From positions 4,650,001-4,714,000 of the forward strand of contig NZ_CP026124.1 in NCBI RefSeq assembly GCF_002902905.1: a DNA stretch of 64,000 nucleotides, in the 5' to 3' direction. Every line of letters starts with the position of its first letter. The stretch's first letter is position 1. Both the position numbers and the translations under genes were made by a program. The stretch is from Achromobacter sp. AONIH1 (lineage in GTDB: Bacteria > Pseudomonadota > Gammaproteobacteria > Burkholderiales > Burkholderiaceae_B). Of the stretch, positions 55,338 through 63,951 are shown one piece after another. The notes beneath the pieces are model-generated. The model saw only the letters and a list, made by a program, of their open reading frames with translations. It was not told where the DNA came from and made no database searches.

Positions 55338-56390
55338 TCAGGCCAGCGCCGGATAGTCCGTGTAGCCGCCGGGGCCCGGCGCGTAGAACGTGGCGGGGTT
55401 GGGCCGGTTCAGCGGCGCCTTCAGCGCGAAACGCCGCGCCAGGTCCGGATTGGCGATGTACTGCACGCCGAATGCCACCGCGTCGGCGCGGCCGGCGGCG
55501 ATCGCGGCCTCGGCGGACTCACGCGTAAAGCCTTCGTTGGCGATGTAGGCGCCGCCAAAGGCCGCCTTGAGCGCGGGGCCGATGCTGTCGGGCGCCTCAT
55601 GCTCGCGCACGCACAGGAACGCGATGCGGCGCCGGCCGAGTTCGGACGCCACGTAGCCGAAGGTGCCAGCGCGGTCCGAATCGCCCATGGTGTGGATATC
55701 GCCGCGCGGCGACAGGTGCACGCCCACGCGGCCCGCGCCCCAGACGCCAACGCAGGCGTCGGTCGCTTCCAGCAACAGGCGCGCGCGGTTCTCCACCGGG
55801 CCGCCGTAATCGTCATTGCGCAGATTGGTGCTGTCCTGCAGGAACTGGTCCAGCAGGTAGCCGTTGGCCGCATGCACTTCCACGCCGTCGAAACCCGCTT
55901 CCTGCGCCATCTGCGCGCCCAGCCGGTAGGCCTGGATCACGCCGGGCAGTTCCGCCGTTTCCAGCGCGCGCGGCGTCACGTAGGCGCGCTGCGGACGCAC
56001 GTGGCTGACGTGGCCGCGCGCCGCCAGGGCGCTGGGCGCCACCGGCAACTGGCCGTCCAGGAACATGGGGTCCGAGATGCGGCCCACGTGCCAGAGCTGC
56101 GCGAAGATGCGGCCGCCGGCCGCGTGCACGGCGGCGGTGACCTGGCGCCAGCCCTGCACCTGCTCGGGCGTCCACAGGCCCGGCGTGTCGGCATAGCCCA
56201 CGCCCTGCGGCGTCACGGCGGTGGCTTCCGACAGGATCAGGCCCGCGCCGGCGCGCTGCGTGTAGTACTCGGCCATCAGCGCATTGGGCACGCGCCCGGG
56301 GCTGGCGTGCATGCGCGTCAGCGGCGCCATGATGACGCGGTTGGGCAGGGTCAGGTCTCCCAGGACCAGGGGTTCGAACAATAGGCTCAT
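55338..56390 (-). CDS. Old Yellow Enzyme family alkene reductase (NemA-like)
   Basis: A 350-residue FMN-dependent ene-reductase that reduces electrophilic double bonds and nitro groups with NAD(P)H. Family segments: LFEPLVLGDLTLPNRVIMAPLTRMHA, RAGAGLILSEATAVTPQGVGY, FAQLWHVGRIS, and VEVHAANGYLLDQFLQDSTNLRNDDYGG with the FMN and substrate-binding His-Asn-Tyr residues. Co-oriented 51 bp after an ArsR-family regulator, so probably induced by electrophiles through that regulator. Confidence 0.95.
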   Translation of the reverse strand: MSLLFEPLVLGDLTLPNRVIMAPLTRMHASPGRVPNALMAEYYTQRAGAGLILSEATAVTPQGVGYADTPGLWTPEQVQGWRQVTAAVHAAGGRIFAQLWHVGRISDPMFLDGQLPVAPSALAARGHVSHVRPQRAYVTPRALETAELPGVIQAYRLGAQMAQEAGFDGVEVHAANGYLLDQFLQDSTNLRNDDYGGPVENRARLLLEATDACVGVWGAGRVGVHLSPRGDIHTMGDSDRAGTFGYVASELGRRRIAFLCVREHEAPDSIGPALKAAFGGAYIANEGFTRESAEAAIAAGRADAVAFGVQYIANPDLARRFALKAPLNRPNPATFYAPGPGGYTDYPALA

Positions 56391-56441
56391 GCGACTTCCT
56401 CTTGCCCCGGCGCCTGCCGGGGCGTTGCTGAACGGACGGCG

Positions 56442-56789
56442 CTACATGTCCTGGTTCAGTTGCCGCAGGAATGCGGCGATCAGGGCTTCGTTGCGACGGA
56501 AGAACACCCATTGCCCGACCTTGGTGGCCGTGATCAGGCCGGCGCGCTGCAGCACGGCCAGATGCGTGGACACCGTCGACTGGGACAGTCCGCAGCGGCC
56601 GTCGATGTGGCCGGCGCAGACGCCATGCTCGAAGGTATGGCCCGGGCGTTCCTCGAAATACGCCTTGGGATCCTTCAGCCACGCCAGGATCTCGCGGCGC
56701 ACCGGGTTGGCGAGCGCCTTGAGGATGGCGTCGGCGTTGACGGTTGGGTCGTCGCCGGCGGAAGCGGAATTCGAAGGATCCGGGTTCAT
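56442..56789 (-). CDS. ArsR-family helix-turn-helix regulator
   Basis: A 115-residue dimeric winged-helix repressor. The pattern ALANPVRREILAWLKDP, GLSQSTVSTHLAVLQRAGLI (recognition helix) and VGQWVFFRRNEALIAAFL is typical. Two Cys flank the recognition region: Cys58 in HGVCAGH and Cys66 in DGRCGLS, suggesting thiol-based or metal sensing. The ATG at 56789 has no ribosome site and lies close to an AT-rich operator; an in-frame TTG at 56804 is the alternative start. It likely controls itself and the adjacent Old Yellow Enzyme gene. Confidence 0.9.
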   Translation of the reverse strand: MNPDPSNSASAGDDPTVNADAILKALANPVRREILAWLKDPKAYFEERPGHTFEHGVCAGHIDGRCGLSQSTVSTHLAVLQRAGLITATKVGQWVFFRRNEALIAAFLRQLNQDM

Positions 56790-56814
56790 ATTCAAATATC
56801 GCAATTTATCGAAT

Positions 56815-56840
56815 CATATATCGTTAAAGATCGATATATG
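56815..56840. promoter_or_regulatory. 9-bp dyad, probable operator of the ArsR-OYE operon
   Basis: CATATATCG and CGATATATG separated by 8 bases, in an AT-rich stretch 26 bp upstream of the regulator gene. Additional ATATCG and ATCG copies flank it. The size and symmetry fit an ArsR-family binding site overlapping the operon promoter. Confidence 0.65.
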
Positions 56841-56937
56841 CTCATACCCCCGCGACGAGTGGGGATACTCGCCGCATTCGCGCGCCAGCTCCGCCTCGTC
56901 GACGCGATGCCGCCCGGAAGCCGCGAGCCGTGCGCCC

Positions 56938-57354
56938 TCATTCATCGCCCACCCTGCCGCGCAGCCGCTTGACCTCGCCATGCAGCACCTTGCGCTGCAC
57001 GCGCCGGCGCTGCGAGGCGCGGGTGGGCCGCGTCGGCCGGCGCGGCTTTTCCGTGCGCGCCGCCGCGCGCACCATGGCGATCAGGCGCTCGATCGCCTCG
57101 GCGCGGTTCTTTTCCTGGCTGCGGAACGCCTGTGACTTGATGACGATGACGCCATCCTTGGAGACGCGGTGGTCGTTGAGCGCGCACAGCGCGTCCTGAA
57201 CCTCGGCCGGCAGGCTGGAGGCGCGCACATCGAAGCGCAGATGCACGGCGCTGGACACCTTGTTGACGTTCTGCCCGCCCGCGCCCTGGGCGCGGATCAT
57301 CGTGAACACAAGCTCGCGCTCGTCCAGGTACAGGGAATCTTGGATATGAAACAT
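56938..57354 (-). CDS. arfB: Peptidyl-tRNA hydrolase ArfB (ribosome rescue)
   Basis: A 138-residue rescue factor that hydrolyses peptidyl-tRNA on stalled ribosomes. The catalytic GGQ is at residues 26-28 in RAQGAGGQNVNKVSSAVHL, and the C-terminal tail is Arg/Lys-rich (KPRRPTRPTRASQRRRVQRK), as needed to enter the empty mRNA channel. Start at ATG 57354 (MFHIQDS); the in-frame upstream extension is not conserved. Length matches E. coli YaeJ. Confidence 0.95.
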   Translation of the reverse strand: MFHIQDSLYLDERELVFTMIRAQGAGGQNVNKVSSAVHLRFDVRASSLPAEVQDALCALNDHRVSKDGVIVIKSQAFRSQEKNRAEAIERLIAMVRAAARTEKPRRPTRPTRASQRRRVQRKVLHGEVKRLRGRVGDE

Positions 57355-57437
57355 GGGCGCCAAGTCTACGCCAAGGCCCGGCACGGCTTTGCCGGGAGCG
57401 CTAAAATAGTCCGCTTTTGCCCGAATTCCGGCATCCC

Positions 57438-58070
57438 ATGACTTATTCCGCCAAAGAGATTTTCAAGACGCTGCAGGGCGAAGGCGCCCACGCCGGCCGC
57501 GCGGCGGTGTTCTGCCGGTTCGCGGGCTGCAATCTCTGGACCGGCCGCGAAAGCGACCGCGCCAGCGCCGCCTGCACCTTCTGCGATACCGACTTCATCG
57601 GCACCGATGGCGAAGGCGGCGGCAAGTTCACCACGGCGCAGGCGCTGGCCGACGCCATCGCCGCGGCCTGGGGCCCCGGCGCGGAACGGCGCTACGTGGT
57701 CTTCACCGGCGGCGAGCCGCTGCTGCAGCTGGACGAGGCCCTGCTGGCCGAGGTGCACGCGCGCGGCTTCACGGTGGCCATCGAGACCAACGGCACGATG
57801 CCCGCGCCAGCCGGCATCGATTGGATCTGCGTCAGCCCCAAGGGCACGGCGCCTGTGGTGCTGGAACGCGGCAACGAACTCAAGCTGGTCTATCCGCAAG
57901 CCAATGCGCTGCCCGAACGCTTCGCGCACCTGGATTTCGAGCATTTCTTCCTGCAACCCATGGACGGTCCCGCCCGCGTGGCGAATACCGAACGGGCCGT
58001 CCAATACTGTACGCAGCATCCGCAATGGCGGCTCAGCCTGCAAACGCATAAATACATAGGCATTCCATGA
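57438..58070 (+). CDS. queE: 7-carboxy-7-deazaguanine synthase QueE
   Basis: A 210-residue radical-SAM enzyme that makes 7-carboxy-7-deazaguanine, a precursor of queuosine in tRNA. The iron-sulfur cluster Cys are Cys31, Cys46 and Cys49 in the atypical C-X14-C-X2-C form known for this branch. Other segments are KEIFKTLQGEGAHAGRAAVF, VFTGGEPLLQ and the AIETNGT strand. The ATG at 57438 is family-conserved. It is followed 28 bp later by queD, giving a two-gene queuosine operon. Confidence 0.96.
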   Translation: MTYSAKEIFKTLQGEGAHAGRAAVFCRFAGCNLWTGRESDRASAACTFCDTDFIGTDGEGGGKFTTAQALADAIAAAWGPGAERRYVVFTGGEPLLQLDEALLAEVHARGFTVAIETNGTMPAPAGIDWICVSPKGTAPVVLERGNELKLVYPQANALPERFAHLDFEHFFLQPMDGPARVANTERAVQYCTQHPQWRLSLQTHKYIGIP

Positions 58071-58098
58071 TTCACCCCTACGCTTCGCGGAGCGCGCA

Positions 58099-58542
58099 AT
58101 GATCTCCGTGACCCGCAGGCTGGAATTCGACGCCGGCCACCGCATTCCCGATCACCGCAGCCAATGCCGCAACCTGCACGGCCACCGCTATGTGCTGGAA
58201 ATCACCCTGACCGGCGACGTGGTGCAGGCGCCCGGCGAGTCCGACAACGGCATGCTGATGGATTTCTCCGAAATCAAGCAGATCGCCAAGCAGCACATCG
58301 TCGACGTCTGGGACCACGCCTTCCTGGTCTATGAGGGCGACGCCGCCGTGCGCGGCTTCCTGGACACCCTGCCCGGCCATAAGACCGTGGTGCTGGACCG
58401 CATCCCCACGGCCGAGAACCTGGCCGCCATCGTGTTCGAGACGCTGGCGCCGCACTATCACGGCCACTATGGCGCCGAGCTGCGCCTGACCCGCGTGCGC
58501 CTGTACGAAACGCCCAACTGCTGGGCCGACTGCAACGGCTGA
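58099..58542 (+). CDS. queD: 6-carboxy-5,6,7,8-tetrahydropterin synthase QueD
   Basis: A 147-residue enzyme that converts dihydroneopterin triphosphate to 6-carboxytetrahydropterin, the substrate of QueE. Zinc ligands His14, His27 and His29 and catalytic Cys23 are visible in FDAGHRIPDHRSQCRNLHGHRY; GMLMDFSEIK and the terminal RLYETPNCWADC are also standard. Co-transcribed with queE. queC and queF are not in the window. Confidence 0.96.
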   Translation: MISVTRRLEFDAGHRIPDHRSQCRNLHGHRYVLEITLTGDVVQAPGESDNGMLMDFSEIKQIAKQHIVDVWDHAFLVYEGDAAVRGFLDTLPGHKTVVLDRIPTAENLAAIVFETLAPHYHGHYGAELRLTRVRLYETPNCWADCNG

Positions 58543-58549
58543 CGGCCGC

Positions 58550-58574
58550 GCGCCGGCCTGATCCGGGCCGGCGC
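58550..58574 (+). terminator. Hairpin after queD
   Basis: A perfect 9-bp stem GCGCCGGCC / GGCCGGCGC with a 7-base loop, 8 bases after queD. No T-run follows, so termination may be Rho-assisted. Confidence 0.55.
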
Positions 58575-58600
58575 TCCCTCCTTCCCGCTCCCGCCTCCCG

Positions 58601-58620
58601 GCTTTCCATCCATGGAAAGC
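58601..58620. promoter_or_regulatory. 20-bp palindrome upstream of marR gene
   Basis: GCTTTCCAT-CC-ATGGAAAGC, a perfect 9-bp dyad with a 2-base centre, about 90 bp upstream of the marR start. It could be an operator or a stem; there is no adjoining T-run. Confidence 0.45.
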
Positions 58621-58675
58621 CCGCCTCCGATCGTCCCGATTGAAAAAATTCATGGAGATATCGTTCATTTTCATT

Positions 58676-58704
58676 TATTAGTAAGCTAATAGATAGGATA
58701 CAAT
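58676..58704 (+). promoter_or_regulatory. Promoter with overlapping MarR-type dyad
   Basis: A -10 hexamer TACAAT at 58699-58704 has a 17-bp spacer from TATTAG at 58676-58681. The latter is the left arm of the dyad TATTAG-TAAG-CTAATA (58676-58691), so a MarR dimer bound here would cover the -35 region. AT-rich compared with the flanks. Start ATG of marR is 8 bases downstream. Confidence 0.65.
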
Positions 58705-58711
58705 CTAATTC

Positions 58712-59185
58712 ATGAACACGCCTTCCGACTCCCTGCTCATGGCCACCACCGCAAATCTCATGGTGCTGTCGCGCGCCTATCGCGGCGCCGCCGACAAGGC
58801 GCTGGCCGACTACGGCCTGTCCCAGGCCACCGCCTGGCCCGTCATCCTCGCCGGCCGCCTGGGCGATGGTGTGCGCCAGGGCGCGCTGGCCGAGGCGCTG
58901 GGCGTGGAAGGCCCTTCCCTGGTGCGCGTGCTGGACCAGCTGGTCGCCGCCGGCCTGATGGAACGGCGCGAAGACCCGCATGACCGCCGCGCCAAGACCC
59001 TGCACCTGACCGAGGCCGGCCAGGCGCTGCGCGCCCAGGTCGAGGACGTGCTGGTCGCGCTGCGCCGGCGCCTGTTCGACGGCATCAGCGAAGACGATCT
59101 GCAAGCCTGCCTGCGCGTGTCCGAGGCGCTCAAGGCCGCGCTGGGCCGCAGCGCCGCCGGCGCGCAGGAGGACTATCGGCCATGA
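58712..59185 (+). CDS. MarR-family regulator of the efflux operon
   Basis: A 157-residue winged-helix repressor. Characteristic elements: NLMVLSRAYRGAADKALADYGLS, GALAEALGVEGPSLVRVLDQLVAAGLMERREDPHDRRAKTLHLTEAG (helix-turn-helix and wing). Its stop overlaps the FUSC gene start (ATGA), tying it to the efflux operon. The mRNA leader is very short because the -10 box is 8 bp before the ATG, so initiation may be leaderless. Likely autoregulated through the upstream dyad; ligand unknown, aromatic acids or phenolics are typical. Confidence 0.94.
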   Translation: MNTPSDSLLMATTANLMVLSRAYRGAADKALADYGLSQATAWPVILAGRLGDGVRQGALAEALGVEGPSLVRVLDQLVAAGLMERREDPHDRRAKTLHLTEAGQALRAQVEDVLVALRRRLFDGISEDDLQACLRVSEALKAALGRSAAGAQEDYRP

Positions 59186-61242
59186 AGCTGCCGGCGCTGC
59201 CCAATGTCCGCGAAGCCGTGTTCTCGCTCAAAAGCTACGCGGGCGCGATGCTGGCGCTCTATCTGTCGTACAGCATGGGCCTGCCGCGTCCGTTCTGGGC
59301 CATGACCACGGCCTACATCGTGTCGCAGCCCTGGTCCGGCGCGGTGCGCTCCAAGGCGCTGTACCGGCTGGTCGGCACTTTCGTCGGCTCGGCCATGACG
59401 GTCTACATGGTGCCGCGCCTGTCCAACTCGCCCGTGGTGATGACCGCCGCCATGGCCCTGTGGGTCGGCGCCTGCCTGTATATGTCGGTGCTGGACCGCA
59501 CGCCGCGCTCCTATCTGTTCATGCTGGCCGGCTACACCGCCGCCATGATCGGTTTCCCGTCCGTCTCCGAACCCACGCTGGTGTTCGACACCGCGCTGGC
59601 CCGCGTCGAGGAAATCGCGCTGGGCATCGTCTGCGCCACGCTGGTCCACAGCGTGGTGCTGCCGCGCGGCCTGGCGCCGGCGCTGACGCTGCTGCTGGAC
59701 AAGGCCGTGCGCGACGCCCGGCTCTGGATGCAAGACATCCTGGCCGGCGGCGACGCCGGCAAGTCCGACAAGGACCGCCGCACCCTGGCCAACGACATCA
59801 CCCAGCTGCGCCTGCTGTCGACCCACGTGCCGTTCGACACCAGCAACCTGCGCTGGACCGCCGGCGCGGTGCGCGCCATGCAGGACCGCGTCGCGGCGCT
59901 GACGCCCATTGTCTCGGCCGTCGAGGACCGCATGCGCGCCCTGCAGGCCGACGGCCAGCCGCTGCCCGAGAACGTCACGCGCCTGCTGGCCAGCATTTCC
60001 AAATGGATCGACGCCGGTCCGCGCGCCACCCATGCCACCGCGCTGCGGCTGCGCGCGGCCGCCGTCCGGCTGACGCCGGCCATCGACAGCCGCTCCAGCT
60101 GGCGCGACGCGCTGCTGGCCAGCCTGATGACCCGGCTGCGCGAGCTGATCGACGGCTATGACGAATGCCTGACGCTGCGGCGCGAGATCCGCGCCGGGCT
60201 GAACGGCGCCGCGCGACGCGCGCCGCGCCACCTGGACGCGCAGCGCCGCCCGCTGCACCGCGACCACGGCATGGCGCTGCTGTCGGCCGCCGCCGCCGGC
60301 CTGGCCATCGCCGCCTGCTGCGCGTTCTGGATCGGCACGGCCTGGAGCAACGGCGCCACCGCCGCGCTCATGGCCGCCATCTTCAGCTGCTTCTTCGCCT
60401 CGCAGGACAATCCCGTGCCGGGCATCATGCAGTTCCTGACCTACACGGTGTATTCGATCCCGCTGTCGGCGCTGTACCTGCTGGGCATCATGCCCGCGAT
60501 CCATTCCTTCGAGATGCTGGCGCTCTCGATGCTGCCCACCGCCTTCGTGATCGGCGTGTTCATCGCCCGCCCGGCCTCCGCCGGCAAGGCCATGGCGGTG
60601 CTGTTCGGCTTCGTCGGCACCATGGCGCTGCACGACACCAACACCGCCGACCTGGTCTCGTTCATCGACACGCAGGTCGCGCAGATCATGGGCGTGGGCC
60701 TGGCGGCGGTGATCGCCGCCATCTTCCGCACTGTCAGCGCCGACTGGAGCGCGCGCCGCATCCAGGCCGCCAACTGGCGCGACCTGGCGGCGCTGGCGGC
60801 CTCGCCGCGCACCCAGGCCCGCCACGGCTACGCGGCGCGCATGCTGGACCGCATCGGCCTGCTGCAACCGCGCCTGGCGCTGGCCAAGCGCCCCGACGAC
60901 GTGATGGCCGCCGACGCGCTCAAGGACCTGCGCGTGGGCCGCGACATCACCGAACTGCAGCGCGCGCGCCGCCACCTGCCCATGGCCGAACCGGTGCTGC
61001 GCCCCGTGCTCGACGGACTGGCGCGCTACTTCCGCGATCGCTCGTCCTGGCGCGGCGGCCAGAAGACGCCGGAATTCCTGGCGCAGATCGACCGCGCGCT
61101 GGCCGGCGTGGCGGGCGCGCCCGCCGGCCCGGCCGCGCGCGACCGCGCGGTGGTGGCGCTGGTGGGCATCCGCCGCGCCTTCTTCCCCGACGCGCCCGAG
61201 TACCAACCCGCCCATCCCCACCTGGAGGGCCACGCATCATGA
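59182..61242 (+). CDS. FUSC-family inner-membrane efflux protein
   Basis: A 686-residue protein of the FUSC/aromatic-acid-exporter family (AaeB, fusaric-acid resistance). Two sets of hydrophobic helices (about residues 10-170 and 350-500) flank cytoplasmic domains. The N-terminal segment YLSYSMGLPRPFWAMTTAYIVSQPWSGAVRSKALYRLVGTFVGS is diagnostic, repeated in weaker form in the second half (FWIGTAWSNGATAALMAAIFSCFFASQDNPVPGI). It works with DUF1656, HlyD and NodT-type partners encoded downstream. Confidence 0.94.
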   Translation: MKLPALPNVREAVFSLKSYAGAMLALYLSYSMGLPRPFWAMTTAYIVSQPWSGAVRSKALYRLVGTFVGSAMTVYMVPRLSNSPVVMTAAMALWVGACLYMSVLDRTPRSYLFMLAGYTAAMIGFPSVSEPTLVFDTALARVEEIALGIVCATLVHSVVLPRGLAPALTLLLDKAVRDARLWMQDILAGGDAGKSDKDRRTLANDITQLRLLSTHVPFDTSNLRWTAGAVRAMQDRVAALTPIVSAVEDRMRALQADGQPLPENVTRLLASISKWIDAGPRATHATALRLRAAAVRLTPAIDSRSSWRDALLASLMTRLRELIDGYDECLTLRREIRAGLNGAARRAPRHLDAQRRPLHRDHGMALLSAAAAGLAIAACCAFWIGTAWSNGATAALMAAIFSCFFASQDNPVPGIMQFLTYTVYSIPLSALYLLGIMPAIHSFEMLALSMLPTAFVIGVFIARPASAGKAMAVLFGFVGTMALHDTNTADLVSFIDTQVAQIMGVGLAAVIAAIFRTVSADWSARRIQAANWRDLAALAASPRTQARHGYAARMLDRIGLLQPRLALAKRPDDVMAADALKDLRVGRDITELQRARRHLPMAEPVLRPVLDGLARYFRDRSSWRGGQKTPEFLAQIDRALAGVAGAPAGPAARDRAVVALVGIRRAFFPDAPEYQPAHPHLEGHAS

Positions 61243-61457
61243 TCGGCGAATTCAACCTGTACGGCATTTACTTTCCCTGGCTGCTGGTGCTGGGCGTGGT
61301 CACGCTGGGCGTGGCCTGGGCCCTGCGCCGGCTGCTGGCCCGGGCCGGCCTGTACCGGCTGGTGTGGCACCCGGCGCTGTTCGACCTCGCGCTGTTCGTG
61401 GTGCTGCTTTACGGCGTCACCCTGATATCTCCCTATATTTTCCAGAGACTCGCATGA
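61239..61457 (+). CDS. DUF1656 small membrane protein (AaeX-like)
   Basis: A 72-residue protein with two hydrophobic helices: EFNLYGIYFPWLLVLGVVTL and LFDLALFVVLLYGVTLIS. DUF1656 proteins regularly sit between FUSC and HlyD genes in such operons (AaeX in E. coli). It overlaps both neighbours by 4 bases (ATGA). Role not established. Confidence 0.94.
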   Translation: MIGEFNLYGIYFPWLLVLGVVTLGVAWALRRLLARAGLYRLVWHPALFDLALFVVLLYGVTLISPYIFQRLA

Positions 61458-62368
61458 AGATCCCCAACGCCCTGCGCCCCGCCGCCATCGGCAAGTTCGC
61501 GCTGACGGCCGCCGTCGTGGCCGCCGCCGTCGCGGCCGGCTGGCAGCTCTGGGTGCATTACGAAATCGAACCCTGGACCCGCGACGGCCGCGTCAAGGCC
61601 TATGTGGTGCAGGTCGCGCCGGATGTGTCCGGCCTGGTCACCGACGTGCCGGTGCACGACAACCAGGACGTGAAGGCCGGCGACGTGCTGTTCGAGATCG
61701 ACCGCGCCCGCTTCCAGCTCGCCTACGACCAGGCCCAGGCCTCGGTGCGCTCGCAGCAGGTGGCGCGCGAACAAGCGCTGCGCGACGCCAAGCGCAACCG
61801 CGCGCTGGGCCAGCTGGTCGCGGCGGAAGCCCTGGAACAGAGCCAGACCAAGCTGCAGCAGACCGAGGCCGCGCTGGCCCAGGCCGAGGTGCAGTTGAAC
61901 AGCGCGCGCCTGAACCTGGAGCGCAGCCGCGTGCTGGCCGCCACCGACGGCCGCGTCACCAACCTGGACCTGCGCGCCGGCGCCTATGCCACCGCCGGCC
62001 GTGGCGTGATGGCGCTGGTGGATTCCGGCTCGTTCTACATCGAAGGCTATTTCGAGGAAACCAAGCTGCCCCGCATCCACGAAGGCGACCCCGTGACCGT
62101 GACGCTGATGGGCGACGACCGCCGCATCCATGGCCATGTGGAAAGCATCGCGCTGGGCATCGCCGACCGCGACCGCAGCACCGGCGCCAACCTGCTGCCC
62201 AACGTCAACCCCACCTTCAACTGGGTGCGGCTGGCGCAGCGCATCCCGGTGCGCGTGAAGATCGACCAGGTGCCCGAGGGCGTGCGCCTGGTGGCCGGCC
62301 AGACCGCCACCGTGTCCGTCAACCCGCCGGAGACCGCGCGGGACGACGGCGCGCCGCGCCACTCCTGA
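61454..62368 (+). CDS. HlyD/EmrA-type membrane-fusion protein
   Basis: A 304-residue periplasmic adaptor anchored by one N-terminal helix (IGKFALTAAVVAAAVAAGWQLW). The paired biotinyl-lipoyl-like halves are TRDGRVKAYVVQVAPDVSGLV and LAATDGRVTNLDLRAGAYA, with a helical hairpin (residues 95-155, Ala/Gln/Arg-rich) between. It bridges the FUSC protein and the outer-membrane channel. Overlaps DUF1656 by 4 bases. Confidence 0.94.
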   Translation: MKIPNALRPAAIGKFALTAAVVAAAVAAGWQLWVHYEIEPWTRDGRVKAYVVQVAPDVSGLVTDVPVHDNQDVKAGDVLFEIDRARFQLAYDQAQASVRSQQVAREQALRDAKRNRALGQLVAAEALEQSQTKLQQTEAALAQAEVQLNSARLNLERSRVLAATDGRVTNLDLRAGAYATAGRGVMALVDSGSFYIEGYFEETKLPRIHEGDPVTVTLMGDDRRIHGHVESIALGIADRDRSTGANLLPNVNPTFNWVRLAQRIPVRVKIDQVPEGVRLVAGQTATVSVNPPETARDDGAPRHS

Positions 62369-62415
62369 TCCCCGCTCTCCCGCCCTCCGTCTCCACACGT
62401 CTTGCCGCAACCGTC

Positions 62416-63861
62416 ATGAATACCCGCCATTTCCTTCCGCTGATGCTGACCGCCGCGCTGGCGGGCTGCGCCGCCGTGGGTCCGGACTACCGGACGCCCG
62501 CCGACGCCGCCGTCCAGCGACCGGACGCGCAGGCGCCCTTCCTGGAGTCGCATGAGGCGGCCTACCGGCAGGACGCGCCGCCCGGACGCTGGTGGCGGCT
62601 GTACGACGACCCGGCGCTGGACGGACTGGTGGAACAGGCGCTGGCCGCCAATACCGACCTGCGCGTGGCCGCCGCCAATCTGGAACGCGCGCAAGCCGCC
62701 ACCCGCGAAGCCCAGGCCCAGCAGCAGCCCAGCGTCGGCGTCAACGCTTCGCCCACCTTCGGCCACGTCTCCGGCCTGCAGGAGCTGCAGCCGGGCGTCG
62801 ATCCCCCCAGCCGCTGGTCCTACTCGGCCGGCGCCAGCGTGTCGTACCAGCTGGACCTGTTCGGCCAGATCCGCCGCGCGGTGGAAGCCGCAAGCGGCGA
62901 CGAGCAGGCCGCCCGCGCCGCCTATGACGCGACCCGCGTCACCGTGGCCGCCGAGACCGCCCGCGCCTATGCCAACATGTGCGCCGCCGGCATGCAGCTG
63001 GCGTCCGCCCGGCATTCGGTCGAGGTGCAGACAGCCTCGCTGGACGCCGTCGAGCGCCTGCAACGCGCCGGACGCGGCACCGCGCTGGACGTGACCCGCG
63101 CCCGCGGCCAGCTGCAACAGCTGCAGGCCAACCTGCCGCCGTTCCAGGCCCAGCAGCGCACCGCGCTGTACCGGCTGGCGGCGCTGACCGGCCGCACGCC
63201 GGCGCAAATTCCCGCCAGCCTGCTGCAATGCGCCACGGCGCCGCGCCTGACCCAGACCATTCCGGTGGGCGACGGCGCCGCGCTGCTGCGTCGCCGTCCC
63301 GACATCCGCCAGGCCGAACGCAGCCTGGCCGCCGCCACCGCCCGCATCGGCGTGGCCACGGCCGACCTGTACCCCAAGATCTCGCTGGGCCTGTCCGGCG
63401 CGTCCGGCGGCCCCGCGGCCATGTTCGGCGACCGCGGCACCTTCAGCTGGAGCATCGGGCCGCTGATCTCCTGGACCATTCCCAACACCGGCGCCGCCCA
63501 GGCCCGCATCGCCCAGGCCGAGGCCGGCACCAAGGCCGCCGCCGCCCGCTTCGACGCCGCCGTGCTCAACGCACTGCGCGAAACGGAAAGCGCGCTGACC
63601 GTCTATGCGCGCCAGCTCGACCGCGAAAGCGCGCTGCAAGCCGCGCGCGAGCAGAGCGCCCAGGCCGCCAGCCAGGCGCGCCAGCTGTTCCAATATGGCA
63701 AGACCGACTACCTGACGGTGCTGGACGCCGAACGCACGCTGGCCGCCAACGAAAGCGCGCTGGCGGCGGCCCGGGCCGAACTCAGCAGCGACCAGATCGC
63801 CGTGTTCCTGGCGCTGGGCGGCGGCTGGGAGGACGGGGGCGAACCCGACCGCCGGCATTGA
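62416..63861 (+). CDS. NodT-family outer-membrane efflux lipoprotein
   Basis: A 481-residue TolC-like channel protein, lipidated at Cys18 (lipobox LAGC). Two OEP repeats are visible: ERAQAATREAQAQQQPSVGVN in the first and LRRRPDIRQAERSLAAATARIGVATADLYPKISLGLSGASGG in the second, and long helical stretches between. It starts 47 bp after the HlyD gene and completes a tripartite efflux system with FUSC and HlyD. Substrates are likely aromatic acids or antibiotics. Confidence 0.94.
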   Translation: MNTRHFLPLMLTAALAGCAAVGPDYRTPADAAVQRPDAQAPFLESHEAAYRQDAPPGRWWRLYDDPALDGLVEQALAANTDLRVAAANLERAQAATREAQAQQQPSVGVNASPTFGHVSGLQELQPGVDPPSRWSYSAGASVSYQLDLFGQIRRAVEAASGDEQAARAAYDATRVTVAAETARAYANMCAAGMQLASARHSVEVQTASLDAVERLQRAGRGTALDVTRARGQLQQLQANLPPFQAQQRTALYRLAALTGRTPAQIPASLLQCATAPRLTQTIPVGDGAALLRRRPDIRQAERSLAAATARIGVATADLYPKISLGLSGASGGPAAMFGDRGTFSWSIGPLISWTIPNTGAAQARIAQAEAGTKAAAARFDAAVLNALRETESALTVYARQLDRESALQAAREQSAQAASQARQLFQYGKTDYLTVLDAERTLAANESALAAARAELSSDQIAVFLALGGGWEDGGEPDRRH

Positions 63862-63875
63862 GTCCGCCGTCGACG

Positions 63876-63902
63876 CCGGCCGGTGCTACGATCGGCCGGT
63901 TT
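63876..63902 (+). terminator. Terminator of the efflux operon
   Basis: A perfect 7-bp stem CCGGCCG / CGGCCGG with a 10-base loop, followed by TTT, 14 bases after the NodT-type gene. Confidence 0.65.
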
Positions 63903-63951
63903 CGCCTGATCCCGCCACCCGCTGGCGCCTCATTGCAAGCGTTCCGACTCC

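Noticed and set aside
59173..61233. Open frame of about 686 codons opposite the FUSC gene
   Set aside because: Antisense shadow of a gene with recognised membrane topology; the product is His/Gln/Arg-rich and unlike any protein.
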